A stretch of DNA of 64,000 nt from Neoaquamicrobium microcysteis (GTDB taxonomy: Bacteria; Pseudomonadota; Alphaproteobacteria; Rhizobiales; Rhizobiaceae). The stretch is taken from positions 434,001-498,000 of the forward strand of contig NZ_VSZS01000068.1 in NCBI RefSeq assembly GCF_008180155.1. The letters are read 5' to 3'. Numbering within the stretch: the stretch's first letter is position 1; every line of letters begins with the position of its first letter. Of this stretch, positions 1 through 10,698 are shown one piece after another. The notes beneath the pieces were generated by a model. That model was not told the DNA's origin. It saw nothing but the letters and a program-made list of their open reading frames with translations, and made no database searches. A program made the position numbers and the translations under genes.

Positions 1-219
1 GCGAAGACGCAGGAGGAGTACGTCACGGCCAACCGGGCCCTCGACCGCATCATTCGCGCCGAGCACTACGTGGTGTTCCAGTGGCACAAGGCGACGCGCT
101 GGCTCGCCTACTGGGACAATTACGACCGCCCGGCCACAAGTCCGAAATACGATACCGGCGTGCTCGACACATGGTGGACCCGACCGGACCGCATTCAGGC
201 CACCGGCATGCGGGCCTGA
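1..219 (+). CDS. yejA: YejA-like peptide ABC transporter substrate-binding protein, C-terminal fragment
   Basis: Only the last 72 codons lie in the window; the frame is open from base 1 to a TGA at 217-219. The protein should be the periplasmic solute-binding component (SBP family 5) of an oligopeptide/microcin C-type importer. The fragment is rich in Trp and Tyr (WLAYWDNYDRP, DTWWTRP), as expected near the ligand-facing C-terminus of this family. The yejB permease starts 65 bases downstream on the same strand, which fits a yejABEF operon. The family call rests on context as much as on sequence because so little of the protein is visible. Confidence 0.8.
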   Translation, partial: AKTQEEYVTANRALDRIIRAEHYVVFQWHKATRWLAYWDNYDRPATSPKYDTGVLDTWWTRPDRIQATGMRA

Positions 220-284
220 CGCAAGCTCTTTATGTGATATCCAGTTTTGCTACACGTAATCAGATCGCAGTGTGAAGGGACCTG

Positions 285-1370
285 ATGGGCGCCTACATCC
301 TCCGACGCGTGCTTTTGATGATACCGACGCTGTTCGGCATCATGGCCGTGTCCTTCATCGTCATCCAGTTCGCGCCCGGCGGGCCCGTCGAGCAGGTCAT
401 CGCCCGCATGAGCGGCGAAGGCGGCGGGGCCATGGACCGGATTTCCGGCGGCGGCGGCGAGATGAACCAGTCGTTCGAGAACCACTCGCAATATCGTGGT
501 GCGCAGGGGCTCGACCCCGCCTTCATAGCCCAGCTCGAACAGCAGTTCGGCTTCGACAAGCCGCCGCTCGAGCGATTCTTCACGATGATCTGGAACTACA
601 TCCGCTTCGATTTCGGCGAGAGCTACTTTCGCGACATATCGGTCATAGACCTCATCATCGAGAAGATGCCCGTCTCCATCTCGCTCGGCCTCTGGCTCAC
701 GCTTATCTCGTACCTCATCTCGATCCCGCTCGGCATTCGCAAGGCGGTCAAGGACGGCTCGGCCTTCGACGTGTGGACCAGCGGCATCGTCATCATCGGC
801 TACGCCATACCGGGCTTCCTGTTCGCGATCCTGCTGATGGTGCTGTTTGCCGGCGGCTCCTTCTTCGACTGGTTCCCGCTTCGTGGGCTCACGTCGGAAA
901 ACTGGAGCGAGCTGTCGTGGCCGGAGCGCATACTCGACTATTTCTGGCACCTGACGCTGCCCTTGACGGCGATGGTGCTTGGCGCGTTCGCCACCACCAC
1001 GCTCCTGACCAAGAACTCCTTCCTCGATGAAATCCGCAAGCAGTATGTCGTGACCGCCCGCGCCAAGGGTCTTTCCGAGCGGCAGGTGCTCTACGGCCAC
1101 GTGTTCCGCAACGCCATGCTCATCATCATCGCGGGCTTTCCCGGCGCGTTCATCTCGGCCTTCTTCACCGGCTCGCTTCTGATCGAGAACATCTTCTCGC
1201 TCGACGGGCTCGGCCTTCTGGGCTTCCGCTCGGTGCTCGACCGCGACTATGCCGTCGTGTTCGCCACGCTCTACATCTTCTCGCTGATCGGCCTCTTCGT
1301 CAGTCTCCTGTCCGATCTCGTCTATACGTGGATCGATCCGCGCATCGACTTCGAGCGGAGGGATGTCTGA
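285..1370 (+). CDS. yejB: Microcin C/oligopeptide ABC transporter permease YejB
   Basis: A 361-residue inner-membrane permease of the DppB/OppB class. It opens with an N-terminal membrane anchor ([18 protein letters not shown]) followed by FAPGGP, typical of YejB. Further membrane segments follow, and the EAA-type loop ([18 protein letters not shown]) lies at about residues 263-280. A long periplasmic insertion after the first segment is normal for YejB. An AGGGA-type ribosome site sits five bases before the ATG. The stop codon overlaps the start of yejE (TGATG), so the two permeases are probably translated together. The substrate is inferred to be short peptides. Confidence 0.93.
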   Translation: MGAYILRRVLLMIPTLFGIMAVSFIVIQFAPGGPVEQVIARMSGEGGGAMDRISGGGGEMNQSFENHSQYRGAQGLDPAFIAQLEQQFGFDKPPLERFFTMIWNYIRFDFGESYFRDISVIDLIIEKMPVSISLGLWLTLISYLISIPLGIRKAVKDGSAFDVWTSGIVIIGYAIPGFLFAILLMVLFAGGSFFDWFPLRGLTSENWSELSWPERILDYFWHLTLPLTAMVLGAFATTTLLTKNSFLDEIRKQYVVTARAKGLSERQVLYGHVFRNAMLIIIAGFPGAFISAFFTGSLLIENIFSLDGLGLLGFRSVLDRDYAVVFATLYIFSLIGLFVSLLSDLVYTWIDPRIDFERRDV

Positions 1371-2521
1371 TGTCGGAGACCATCCTCAAGGGCGAGGTCG
1401 AACAGGTTCGCCACAGGGCGCGCAAGCCGTGGCTTTCGCCACTCAACCAGCGCCGCTGGCAGAACTTCAAGGCCAACCGTCGCGGCTACTGGTCGCTCTG
1501 GATATTCCTCGTCCTGTTCGGCCTGTCGCTGTTTGCCGAATTCATCGCCAACGACAAGCCGATCATCGCCTCCTACAACGGCGAGATCCTGTTTCCCGTG
1601 CTGGTGGACTACCCGGAGGAGAAGTTCGGCGGCTTCCTCGCCGTCACCGACTATCGCGACCCGGTCATCAGCGAGGAGATCGAGGCGAACGGCTGGATGA
1701 TCTGGCCGCCGATCCGCTATTCCTATCGCACGGTCAACAACGACATTCCCGAGGCCGCGCCCGCAAAGCCTTCATGGATGTATGACGCCGAAACACGCTG
1801 CGCGCGCTATTTCGAAGGCGTCAACGACCCCGCCTGCACGCGCGGCAACTGGAACTGGCTCGGCACGGACGATCAGGCCCGCGACGTGCTGGCGCGCGTC
1901 ATCTACGGCTTCCGCATCTCGGTCATCTTCGGCCTCGTGCTGACGCTGGCGTCTGCCGTCATCGGCGTTTCGGCCGGCGCGGTGCAGGGCTATTTCGGCG
2001 GCTGGACCGACCTGCTTTTCCAGCGCGTCATCGAAATCTGGTCGTCCATCCCGGTTCTCTACCTCATCCTCATCATCGCGGCGGTACTGCCGCCGGGCTT
2101 CTTCATATTGCTCGGCATCATGCTTTTGTTCTCGTGGGTGGCGTTCGTAGGCGTCGTGCGGGCCGAGTTCCTGCGCGCGCGCAATTTCGAATACGTCAAC
2201 GCGGCGCGCGCGCTCGGCGTGTCCAACCGCACCATCATGTTCCGCCACCTGCTGCCCAACGCGATGGTCGCGACGCTCACCTTCCTGCCCTTCATCCTCA
2301 ACGGCTCGATCACGACGCTCACCTCGCTCGACTTCCTCGGCTTCGGCCTGCCCCCCGGCTCGGCCTCGCTTGGCGAGATGCTGCGTCAGGGCCAGCGCAA
2401 CCTCAACGCGCCATGGCTCGGCATCACCGGCTTCATGACCCTGTCGATCATGCTGTCCCTGCTGATCTTCATCGGCGAAGCCACCCGCGACGCCTTCGAT
2501 CCGCGCAAGACGTTCAAGTGA
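1370..2521 (+). CDS. yejE: Microcin C/oligopeptide ABC transporter permease YejE
   Basis: A 383-residue DppC-type permease and partner of YejB. The ATG at 1370 is chosen because it overlaps the yejB stop and gives the usual N-terminus. A first membrane segment (about residues 35-55) is followed by a long soluble insertion of about 120 residues containing two cysteines, and then by the conserved permease core. The EAA motif (ARALGVSNRTIMFRHLLPNA) lies near residue 285. The gene ends 32-44 bases before a toxin-antitoxin pair rather than abutting yejF, which is unusual for this operon. Confidence 0.93.
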   Translation: MSETILKGEVEQVRHRARKPWLSPLNQRRWQNFKANRRGYWSLWIFLVLFGLSLFAEFIANDKPIIASYNGEILFPVLVDYPEEKFGGFLAVTDYRDPVISEEIEANGWMIWPPIRYSYRTVNNDIPEAAPAKPSWMYDAETRCARYFEGVNDPACTRGNWNWLGTDDQARDVLARVIYGFRISVIFGLVLTLASAVIGVSAGAVQGYFGGWTDLLFQRVIEIWSSIPVLYLILIIAAVLPPGFFILLGIMLLFSWVAFVGVVRAEFLRARNFEYVNAARALGVSNRTIMFRHLLPNAMVATLTFLPFILNGSITTLTSLDFLGFGLPPGSASLGEMLRQGQRNLNAPWLGITGFMTLSIMLSLLIFIGEATRDAFDPRKTFK

Positions 2522-2565
2522 GATGTGTGGTATAAATTGATGAACTTTCTACCATGGAGATCATC

Positions 2566-2814
2566 ATGGGCATGAACATCAAGAGTGACGAAGCGCAGAG
2601 GATCGCCAGGCAGATCGCCGATCATACGGGCGAAACACTGACTTCGGCGGTCCTGACCGCCCTGAAGGAGCGGCTGGAGCGATTGAAGCGTGAGGCAAAT
2701 TTCGAAGAGCGGAGGGCTCGGATCGATGAGATCATTCGCCGGTCTGGCCCGACCGCGCCCGGCGTTACCAGCGATCATTCGGATCTCTATGATGAGATCG
2801 GGCTGCCTAAATGA
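2566..2814 (+). CDS. vapB: VapB-type antitoxin (Rv0623/PSK family)
   Basis: An 82-residue protein with the typical Rv0623-like N-terminus ([20 protein letters not shown], then [18 protein letters not shown]). This is a short dimerising DNA-binding region followed by a helix that would mask the toxin. In-frame ATGs occur at 2554, 2566 and 2572. I prefer 2566 because GGAGA lies five bases upstream. The last codon overlaps the toxin start (ATGA at 2811-2814), the classic coupling of VapBC pairs. The gene sits inside the yej operon. It should neutralise the adjacent PIN toxin and probably autoregulate the pair. Confidence 0.85.
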   Translation: MGMNIKSDEAQRIARQIADHTGETLTSAVLTALKERLERLKREANFEERRARIDEIIRRSGPTAPGVTSDHSDLYDEIGLPK

Positions 2815-3196
2815 TCGTGGATGCTTCGGCGGTCCTTGCCATACTCTTTGACGAGCCCGAGAAGGCCGAGTTTCGCGACCTGCTTCTGATGACGCCCGAA
2901 CTGGCGATGTCGCCTGTGAACTATCTGGAGGCATCCGTTCGCGCCGACGACAAACGGCATCCGGGAAAAGGGCCGGAACTGGATGTCTTGCTAGCGGAAT
3001 TCGGCGTTCAGATCGTTTCTGTCACGGAAGATCAAGCCAAATTCGCCCGCCAAGCCTATCAACGCTACGGCAGGGGCAATCACGCCGCGAAGCTCAATCT
3101 CGGCGACTGCTTCGCCTATGCGCTCGCCAGAGCGCGCAACGAACCGTTGCTCTTCAAGGGTGACGATTTCCGCCAGACCGACATAGAGGCCGCCCT

Positions 3197-3200
<4 letters not shown>
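2811..3200 (+). CDS. vapC: VapC-type PIN-domain ribonuclease toxin
   Basis: A 129-residue PIN-domain protein of normal VapC length. The acidic catalytic set is present: Asp4 in MIVDASAV, Glu41 in NYLEASV, Asp98 in [11 protein letters not shown], and the GDDF motif near residue 117. VapC toxins cleave tRNA or rRNA when freed from VapB; the target here cannot be read from sequence. Its start overlaps vapB by four bases, and its stop overlaps the TTG start of yejF. The pair is therefore wired into translation of the transporter operon. Confidence 0.9.
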
Positions 3201-4825
<1,625 letters not shown>

Positions 4826-4862
4826 TCGTCTTGGGCATTCGCGCCGAACTCGACGGTTTGAT

Positions 4863-4929
4863 ACCCCTCCCCTCAAGGGAACGGGGACGCCAGCGCCTCA
4901 GAATCCCCCTCCCCCTTGAGGGGAGGGGT
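4863..4929. repeat. Long inverted repeat downstream of yejF (dispersed repeat, possible terminator)
   Basis: Two perfect 17-base arms at 4863-4879 and 4913-4929 are reverse complements of each other, with a 33-base spacer. The arms are built from C/T and G/A runs around a CTCAAGGG core. The structure lies 38 bases after the yejF stop, so it could fold in the transcript and end the operon. There is no U-tract, so a repeat-element origin is at least as likely. Similar C-rich arms recur near 36.6 kb. Confidence 0.6.
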
Positions 4930-5017
4930 TAGGGGTGGGGGTGTGATGAACGGTGTCCCTCAATCAAAGCCACGACAGCACCGCATACCTGCAGCTAAAT
5001 CAATCAGACCATCGCGT

Positions 5018-5052
5018 CGTCCGAAAACCGGTTCCCGCTTTTCGGCATCATG
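5018..5052. repeat. Interspersed rhizobial palindromic motif
   Basis: A short imperfect palindrome with 7-base arms CCGAAAA (5021-5027) and TTTTCGG (5039-5045) around a CCGGTTCCC core. From memory this closely matches a motif scattered through intergenic DNA of Mesorhizobium, Rhizobium and relatives. It lies between yejF and the convergent NlpC/P60 gene. Its function is unknown. Confidence 0.55.
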
Positions 5053-5071
5053 GTCCAAATTGGGCTTATCC

Positions 5072-5926
5072 TCACGCCCGCCTGAACCCGGTCGGCGGTC
5101 CGTACAGATACGCGATCCGCTCTATCGCAGGGGCCAGCTTCTCGCGCGACACCATCATCGTGTGGCCGTTGGCGTGGATGATGGTTTCGTCGTCGGCCAT
5201 GATCGCCACGTGCCCTTTCCAGAAGACGAGGTCGCCGCGCCGCAGCCCCGCCGGATCGTCGCCCAGCGCCGTGCCCACCGTCGCCGCCTGCATGTCGGTG
5301 TCGCGCCTCACGCCCTGCCCGGTCATGCGCATCGAAAGCTGCACCAGCCCTGAGCAGTCGATGCCGAAGGCGCTCGCCCCGCCCCACAGATAGGGCGTGT
5401 GCTCCAGCATCTCGGCCACCGCGACATAGTCGCCGCTCACCTCGCCAGCCGGTCGCAGATGCGCGGCGATCAGCGCCTCGCCGCTTTCAAGCAGCGCATA
5501 GTCGGTGCCGCGCGCCGAAGCGCTACCCACGATGCGAACGTGGCTTCCCATCGACAGCGCGCCCGTCGCGCCCTTCTTCATGTTCGGCTCGCGGTAGGTG
5601 AAGGTGCGCGGCGCGACGACCACATGCGTTGGTGCGTCGCCCACCGGGGCCAGCCCGGCACCCGACACATAGCCGACATATCCGTCCCGCTCCGCCTGCA
5701 CCCAGGAGAAGCCCTCCGCCTCGTCGAACACGCGCACCGTGTCGCCTGCCAGAAGCTGCGTATCCAGCCCCGCATCGGGGCGTGGCGCATCCAGAACGCC
5801 GAGCACCGGCACCGCCACGCGCGCGGGTCTTCCGGCCGCGAAGTTGCGCGCCTCGACCTGCCCGCTGAGCCGCTCGTCGGCAAGGTCCGGCCGGAACGCG
5901 TTGAGCCGTCTGTCGAGCGCGCTCAT
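5072..5926 (-). CDS. NlpC/P60 (C40) family cell-wall peptidase with SH3-like domains
   Basis: A 284-residue protein starting at the ATG at 5926. The N-terminal two thirds hold two bacterial SH3-like modules (around residues 40-85 and 110-160), followed by a C-terminal NlpC/P60 domain. The catalytic cysteine is in GIDCSGLV and the histidine is in GHVAIM, with a following HANGH polar residue. Such enzymes cut peptidoglycan stem peptides, usually after gamma-D-Glu. No clear signal peptide is seen, which suggests muropeptide recycling in the cytoplasm (inference). The start overlaps the marR stop by four bases, so the two genes are co-transcribed. Confidence 0.88.
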   Translation of the reverse strand: MSALDRRLNAFRPDLADERLSGQVEARNFAAGRPARVAVPVLGVLDAPRPDAGLDTQLLAGDTVRVFDEAEGFSWVQAERDGYVGYVSGAGLAPVGDAPTHVVVAPRTFTYREPNMKKGATGALSMGSHVRIVGSASARGTDYALLESGEALIAAHLRPAGEVSGDYVAVAEMLEHTPYLWGGASAFGIDCSGLVQLSMRMTGQGVRRDTDMQAATVGTALGDDPAGLRRGDLVFWKGHVAIMADDETIIHANGHTMMVSREKLAPAIERIAYLYGPPTGFRRA

Positions 5927-6273
5927 ATCGGCAGCTCCGCGGCCTTGTCGATCACCACGTCGCCGAAGCGCTCGACGAAGAGCGCCCCCTCCACCGTCCG
6001 TTTCACCAGCACGTTGCGCTTGTCCTTCTCGTCGCGGTGGCGCGAAACCAGCTTCAGCGCACCCATCGTGTCCAGCGCCCGCGTGATGACGGGCTTGGTC
6101 ACGCCCAGCTTCTCGGCCAGCCCGCGCACCGTATGCGGCGGCGGGTCGAGATACACCGTCAGCAATATCGCCATCTGGCGCATGGTCAGGTCGTGCGCGG
6201 CGGCTTTCACCTCCGCCAGCGTAACCTGCTGCCAGAGCCGCAGCGACTGGCTGGGACGCATGACGATGGCCAT
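5923..6273 (-). CDS. MarR-family winged-helix regulator
   Basis: A 116-residue protein with the MarR winged helix: LTMRQMAILLTVYLD, then VRGLAEKLGVTKPVITRALDTM as recognition helix, and a wing around RDEKDKRN. I start it at ATG 6273 because GGAG lies five bases upstream. Upstream in-frame ATG 6309 and TTG 6369 lack a good ribosome site, and they would place the start within or before the terminator of the upstream RND operon. The overlap with the NlpC/P60 gene suggests it controls itself and that peptidase. The ligand is unknown. Confidence 0.8.
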   Translation of the reverse strand: MAIVMRPSQSLRLWQQVTLAEVKAAAHDLTMRQMAILLTVYLDPPPHTVRGLAEKLGVTKPVITRALDTMGALKLVSRHRDEKDKRNVLVKRTVEGALFVERFGDVVIDKAAELPI

Positions 6274-6317
6274 CGAAGCTCCGGAAAATTCGTTTCGGTA
6301 CCGTTCCATCCAAGCGC

Positions 6318-6350
6318 GAAAAAGCGGCCGGCGCAAGGCACCGGCCGCTT
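6318..6350 (-). terminator. Rho-independent terminator of the RND efflux operon
   Basis: Read on the minus strand, a 10-base perfect stem (arms 6341-6350 and 6322-6331) with a 9-base loop runs straight into a five-T tract. It lies 20 bases after the permease stop codon. Confidence 0.85.
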
Positions 6351-6369
6351 CATTGGATTGATCCAGCAA

Positions 6370-9300
6370 TCAGTGCGCGGCCGGTGCGGGTCTCGGCTCC
6401 GCGGCATCGTCCTCCACATGCGCCAGCTCTTTCCTGGCGATGAAGGTGTAGAACATCGGCACCACGAACAGCGTGAAGGCCGTGCCCACGATCAGGCCGG
6501 TGAAGATGACGAGACCCATCGAGTAGCGCGCCGCCGCACCCGCGCCAGACGCGATGATGAGCGGTATCACGCCCAGCGACATCGCCGCCGTGGTCATCAG
6601 GATCGGCCGCAGACGCACCTTCGCCGACGCGACGATCGCCTCGAAGCGGTCGAGCCCGTGGGCCTCGCGCTGCTGGTTGGCGAACTCCACCATCAGGATG
6701 CCGTGCTTGGTAATCAGGCCGATCAGCGTGATGAGGCCCACCTGCGTGTAGATGTTCAGCGTCGACAGGCCGAGGTTCAGCGGCAGCATCGCACCGAAGA
6801 TCGACAGCGGCACGGTCATCAGGATGATGAGCGGATCGCGAAAGCTCTCGAACTGTGCCGCCAGCACCAGATAGATCACCACCACGGCCAGCGCGAACGC
6901 GATGACGATGGTGTTGCCCTGCTCGATCTCCAGCCGCGACTGGCCCGCATAGTCGATGAAGAAACCGTCGGGCAGCAGCGGCCGCGCGATGTTCTCGATC
7001 AGGGCGAGGCCATCGCCGGTGGTCACGCCGGGCAGCGGCAGGGCCGAGATCGTCGCCGAGTTGAGCTGGTTGAACTGCTCGATGGCCGTCGCGGCCACAC
7101 CGGTCGAGATCGTGACGACCGCCGATAGCGGCACCATCTGCCCGGTCGAGCTGCGCACGAAGAAGTCGCCCAGCCGTTCGGGGTTCTCGCGATACTCCTG
7201 CGGCACCTGCATGATGATGTCGTAGCTGTTGGAGTCGCGGTCGAACTGCGCGATCGCGCCACCGCCCACCAGCAGGCTCAGCGTCGTGCCGATGTCGCGC
7301 ACCGGCAGGTTCAGCGCCGCCGCCCTCTCACGGTCCACGGTGATCGTCACCTGCTGCGCGTTGAAGGCGAGTGAGTTCTGCACCACGATGAAGCGGCCGC
7401 TGGCTTCGGCTTCCTGCTTGATCTGCTCGGCCACCTCAAACACCTGGCTCGGATCGCCGGTCGACTGGACCACGAGCGAGATCGGCAGGCCGCCGCCGGC
7501 GCCCGGCAGCGATGGCGGCGAGAACACCAGCGCCTGCACGCCCGCCACCTTCGACAGGCGCGCGGTGATGTCCTGCTGGATTTCGCTCTGCGAGCGGTCA
7601 CGCTCCGCCCAGTCCTTCAGCGCCCACAGCGCGATGCCGGAATTGGTCGCGCCGCCGAAGCCGACGATGGAGAAGTTCGCGTCCAGCTCGGGCAGGTCCT
7701 TGGTCAGCTCGCGCATCTGGTCGGTGTACATCTTGGTGTACTCCGTCGTCGCGTAGGACGGCGCGTTGACCAGCGCGAACAGGGCGCCCTGGTCCTCTTC
7801 CGGCGCCAGTTCGCTCGACGTCTTCATGAACATGAAGCCGGTGAGCCCCATGAGCACGAGCACGACCAGCACCGTCACCGGCCGGAACTTCAGCGAGCCT
7901 GCCACCAGCCGCTCGTAGCGGTTGGAGATCCGGTCGAACGTGCGGTCGACGAAGATCTGGAACCGGCTGTGGTTGCCGCGCTTCAAGAGCCGCGCCGACA
8001 TCATCGGCGTGATCGTCAGTGCGACGATGCCCGAGATGATGACGGCGCCCGCCAGCGTCATGGCGAATTCGCGGAACAGCGATCCGGTCAGGCCGCCGGT
8101 GAACGCCAGCGGCGCGAACACGGCCGCCAGCGTGATCGTCATCGCGACCACCGGCCCGGTGATCTCCTTCATGCCCACGAAGGCCGCCTGCCGCGGGCTC
8201 AGCCCTTCCTCGATATGCCGGTGGATGTTCTCCACCACCACGATTGCGTCGTCCACCACGAGGCCGATCGCAAGAACCATCGCCAGCAGCGACAGGAGGT
8301 TGATCGAGTAGCCCAGCAGGAACAGAACGAAGCAGACGCCGATCAGCGACAGCGGGATCGTGACGATCGGCATCAGCACCGAGCGGAACGAGCCCAGGAA
8401 CAGGAGGATGATGGCGACGACGATCAGCACCGCTTCCGCGATCGTCACGAACACCTCGCGGATCGACGCGCTGATCTGCTCGGTCGCGTCGAACATCATC
8501 GTCATCGTCATGCCGTCGGGCAGGCTCGCCTGGATCGCCGGCAGTTCCTCGATCACGGCGGAGGCCGTGTCGAGCGGGTTGGCCGACGGCGTGGGGAATA
8601 CGCCGATGAAAGTGCCCGGCTGGCCGTTGAAGTTGACGACCATGTCCGAGCTTTCGGCGGCAAGCTCCACTTCGGCCACGTCGCGCAGACGCACCACCTC
8701 GTCGCCGCTGGATTTCAGCGGCAGAAGCGCAAACGCCTCAGGCGTCTGCAGCGTCGATTCCATCGACACCGCATAAGTCACGAACTCGTTCTTCGTGCGC
8801 CCGGGGGCCGCGAGGAAGTTGGATGAGTTGATCGCGGCCATCACCTCGGCAGCCGTCAGCCCGCGCGAGGCGAGCTTCACCGGATCGACCCACACGCGCA
8901 TCGAATAGTTCGCCGCACCCATGATCTGGACTTCGGCGACGCCCGGAATGGTCGACATGCGCGGGCGGATGACGCGCTCGATATATTCGGTCACCTGCTC
9001 GTCGGTCATGTTCGGGTTTTGCAGCGCCAGATACATGGTGGCGAACTGCATGCCCGTGCCCTTGACGATGGTCGGGTCCTCGGCATCGCCGGGCAGCTGG
9101 CTGCGCACCTGCTGCACCTTCGACATCACCTCGGTCAGCGCCACGTCGGGGTTGGAGCCGAGCCGCATCTGCACCGTCACCACGCTGGCCGAAGGCCGGC
9201 TCTGCGAGGTCACGTAATCGACATTCTCGGTGGTCGAGACGGCCGACGCGATCGGCGCGGTGATGAAGCCCTGGATCAGCTCCGCGCTCGCGCCCGGATA

Positions 9301-9450
9301 GATCGTGGTGATGGTGATGACCGTCTCCTCGACCTCCGGATACTGGCGCACCTGAAGATTGAACAGCCCCTGGAAGCCCAGCAGCAGGATGAGGACGCCC
9401 AGTACCGTAGACAGCACCGGGCGGCGGATGAAGATGTCGGAGAAACTCAT
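6370..9450 (-). CDS. RND-family multidrug efflux permease (AcrB/MexF-like)
   Basis: A 1026-residue inner-membrane proton antiporter of the hydrophobe/amphiphile efflux (HAE1) RND family. Length and layout are standard: N-terminal MSFSDIFIRRPVLSTVLGVLI, a first large periplasmic region, membrane helix 4 with the proton-relay pair in GLVVDDAIVVVENIHRH (near residue 400), a second periplasmic region, and a C-terminal helix bundle with GLITKHGILMVEFANQ. Its start overlaps the adaptor stop (ATGA). No outer-membrane TolC partner is encoded nearby. A terminator follows directly. Confidence 0.95.
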   Translation of the reverse strand: MSFSDIFIRRPVLSTVLGVLILLLGFQGLFNLQVRQYPEVEETVITITTIYPGASAELIQGFITAPIASAVSTTENVDYVTSQSRPSASVVTVQMRLGSNPDVALTEVMSKVQQVRSQLPGDAEDPTIVKGTGMQFATMYLALQNPNMTDEQVTEYIERVIRPRMSTIPGVAEVQIMGAANYSMRVWVDPVKLASRGLTAAEVMAAINSSNFLAAPGRTKNEFVTYAVSMESTLQTPEAFALLPLKSSGDEVVRLRDVAEVELAAESSDMVVNFNGQPGTFIGVFPTPSANPLDTASAVIEELPAIQASLPDGMTMTMMFDATEQISASIREVFVTIAEAVLIVVAIILLFLGSFRSVLMPIVTIPLSLIGVCFVLFLLGYSINLLSLLAMVLAIGLVVDDAIVVVENIHRHIEEGLSPRQAAFVGMKEITGPVVAMTITLAAVFAPLAFTGGLTGSLFREFAMTLAGAVIISGIVALTITPMMSARLLKRGNHSRFQIFVDRTFDRISNRYERLVAGSLKFRPVTVLVVLVLMGLTGFMFMKTSSELAPEEDQGALFALVNAPSYATTEYTKMYTDQMRELTKDLPELDANFSIVGFGGATNSGIALWALKDWAERDRSQSEIQQDITARLSKVAGVQALVFSPPSLPGAGGGLPISLVVQSTGDPSQVFEVAEQIKQEAEASGRFIVVQNSLAFNAQQVTITVDRERAAALNLPVRDIGTTLSLLVGGGAIAQFDRDSNSYDIIMQVPQEYRENPERLGDFFVRSSTGQMVPLSAVVTISTGVAATAIEQFNQLNSATISALPLPGVTTGDGLALIENIARPLLPDGFFIDYAGQSRLEIEQGNTIVIAFALAVVVIYLVLAAQFESFRDPLIILMTVPLSIFGAMLPLNLGLSTLNIYTQVGLITLIGLITKHGILMVEFANQQREAHGLDRFEAIVASAKVRLRPILMTTAAMSLGVIPLIIASGAGAAARYSMGLVIFTGLIVGTAFTLFVVPMFYTFIARKELAHVEDDAAEPRPAPAAH

Positions 9451-10556
9451 TGTGCCGCCGCCTGCGTCTGGCCGGGGTTGACGGTGTTGTCCACCGCCAC
9501 CGGCGTGCCGTTCGACAGCCGGTTCTGCCCCGCCGTCACCACCTGCTGGCCGGGCTCCAGCCCGTCGCTGATCTCGACCTGGCTGCCCGAGCGACGGCCG
9601 ACGGTCACGAACACCTGCCGGGTTTCCAGCTTTTCTTCCTCGCCCTCAGCATCGCGCACCACATAGACGTAGTCGCCGTAGAGGCTGGTCACGACCGCCG
9701 TCTGCGGCAGCGCGATCACGCCCTCTTCACTCGGCAGTTCCACGAATATGCGCGCGAACTGGCCGGGTGTCAGGCGGCCGTCGGTGTTCTCGATGGTTGC
9801 GCGGATCGAGACGAGCCTGCTGGCCGGGTCGATCTTCGGGTCGATGCCGGCGATCTCGCCCGTGAAGGCGTCTTCCACGCCTTCCACCGTCAGCCTCACC
9901 GGTTGGCCGATGCTGAGCTGCGAAAGCCGCTGCTCGGGCACCGTGAAGTCGGCGCGCATCGTATCGAGGTCCTGCAACGTCACGACGCTGACGCCGGGCG
10001 ACAGATACTGGCCCTCGTCGACGCGCGGGATGCCCACAGTGCCGGCGAACGGGGCGCGAAGCTGCTTTTGCTGGAGAACGGCTTCCAGCCCTTCCACCTG
10101 CGCGGCGGACGCTGCTGCGGCGGCCTCTGCGGCCTGCAACGAGACCGTCGAGCCGACGCCGCGCTGCTGCAGCTCGACCGCGCGGTCGAGCGCCTGCTTG
10201 TCCAGTGCGGCCTGCGTGCGGGCTGCCGCCAGATTGGCCTGCTGCACCACGTCGTCGAGCTGCACCAGAACCTGCCCCTGCTCCACCTTCTGGTTGGCGC
10301 TGAAGTCCAGCTCCCTGACGATGCCCGTCACCTCGACGGTCAGGTCCACGCCGCGCGACGCGCTCACGGTGCCGATCGTGTCGATGGAAGGGGTCCAGGT
10401 CGCCTCCTCCGTCGTCACCGTCGATACCGTCACGGTCGCGACCGGCATGTTGGCGAAGAAGTTCTCGATCGCCTGATCGCGGAACATGTTGAAGCCGACC
10501 ACCCCGCCGCCCAGCAGAGCCAGCAGAACGATCGCTATGAGAAAACGCTTGATCAT
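9447..10556 (-). CDS. RND efflux periplasmic adaptor (membrane fusion protein)
   Basis: A 369-residue HlyD/AcrA-type adaptor. ATG 10556 is chosen because it begins the natural signal-anchor MIKRFLIAIVLLALLGGG; the codons further upstream are not conserved-looking. An N-terminal membrane anchor is followed by the lipoyl half (VRELDFSANQKVEQGQVLVQLDD), a coiled-coil hairpin (about residues 105-165), the second lipoyl half (LRAPFAGTVGIPRVDEGQYL), and barrel and membrane-proximal domains. It links the permease to an outer-membrane channel. The operon is divergent from the TetR gene at 10699 and probably repressed by it. Confidence 0.93.
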   Translation of the reverse strand: MIKRFLIAIVLLALLGGGVVGFNMFRDQAIENFFANMPVATVTVSTVTTEEATWTPSIDTIGTVSASRGVDLTVEVTGIVRELDFSANQKVEQGQVLVQLDDVVQQANLAAARTQAALDKQALDRAVELQQRGVGSTVSLQAAEAAAAASAAQVEGLEAVLQQKQLRAPFAGTVGIPRVDEGQYLSPGVSVVTLQDLDTMRADFTVPEQRLSQLSIGQPVRLTVEGVEDAFTGEIAGIDPKIDPASRLVSIRATIENTDGRLTPGQFARIFVELPSEEGVIALPQTAVVTSLYGDYVYVVRDAEGEEEKLETRQVFVTVGRRSGSQVEISDGLEPGQQVVTAGQNRLSNGTPVAVDNTVNPGQTQAAAQ

Positions 10557-10658
10557 GGGATTGGCACTTTCCTGCCTGAAGTGAGTGCTTCTACACGCCC
10601 CATGCAGGCAGCGCGCGCGCACCATATATTATCCTTGCAATTCGAACGCGCTCTACTG

Positions 10659-10674
10659 TACCGTCTGGACGGTA
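10659..10674. promoter_or_regulatory. Probable TetR operator between the efflux operon and its regulator
   Basis: A perfect 7-2-7 inverted repeat, TACCGTC-TG-GACGGTA, sits 25 bases before the TetR start and 103 bases before the adaptor start. The intergenic space is only 142 bases. Symmetry, spacing and position are as expected for the operator of the divergently encoded TetR protein. The regulator-site pairing is inferred. Confidence 0.75.
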
Positions 10675-10698
10675 TTGTCAAGTATCACAGGGAATGAA

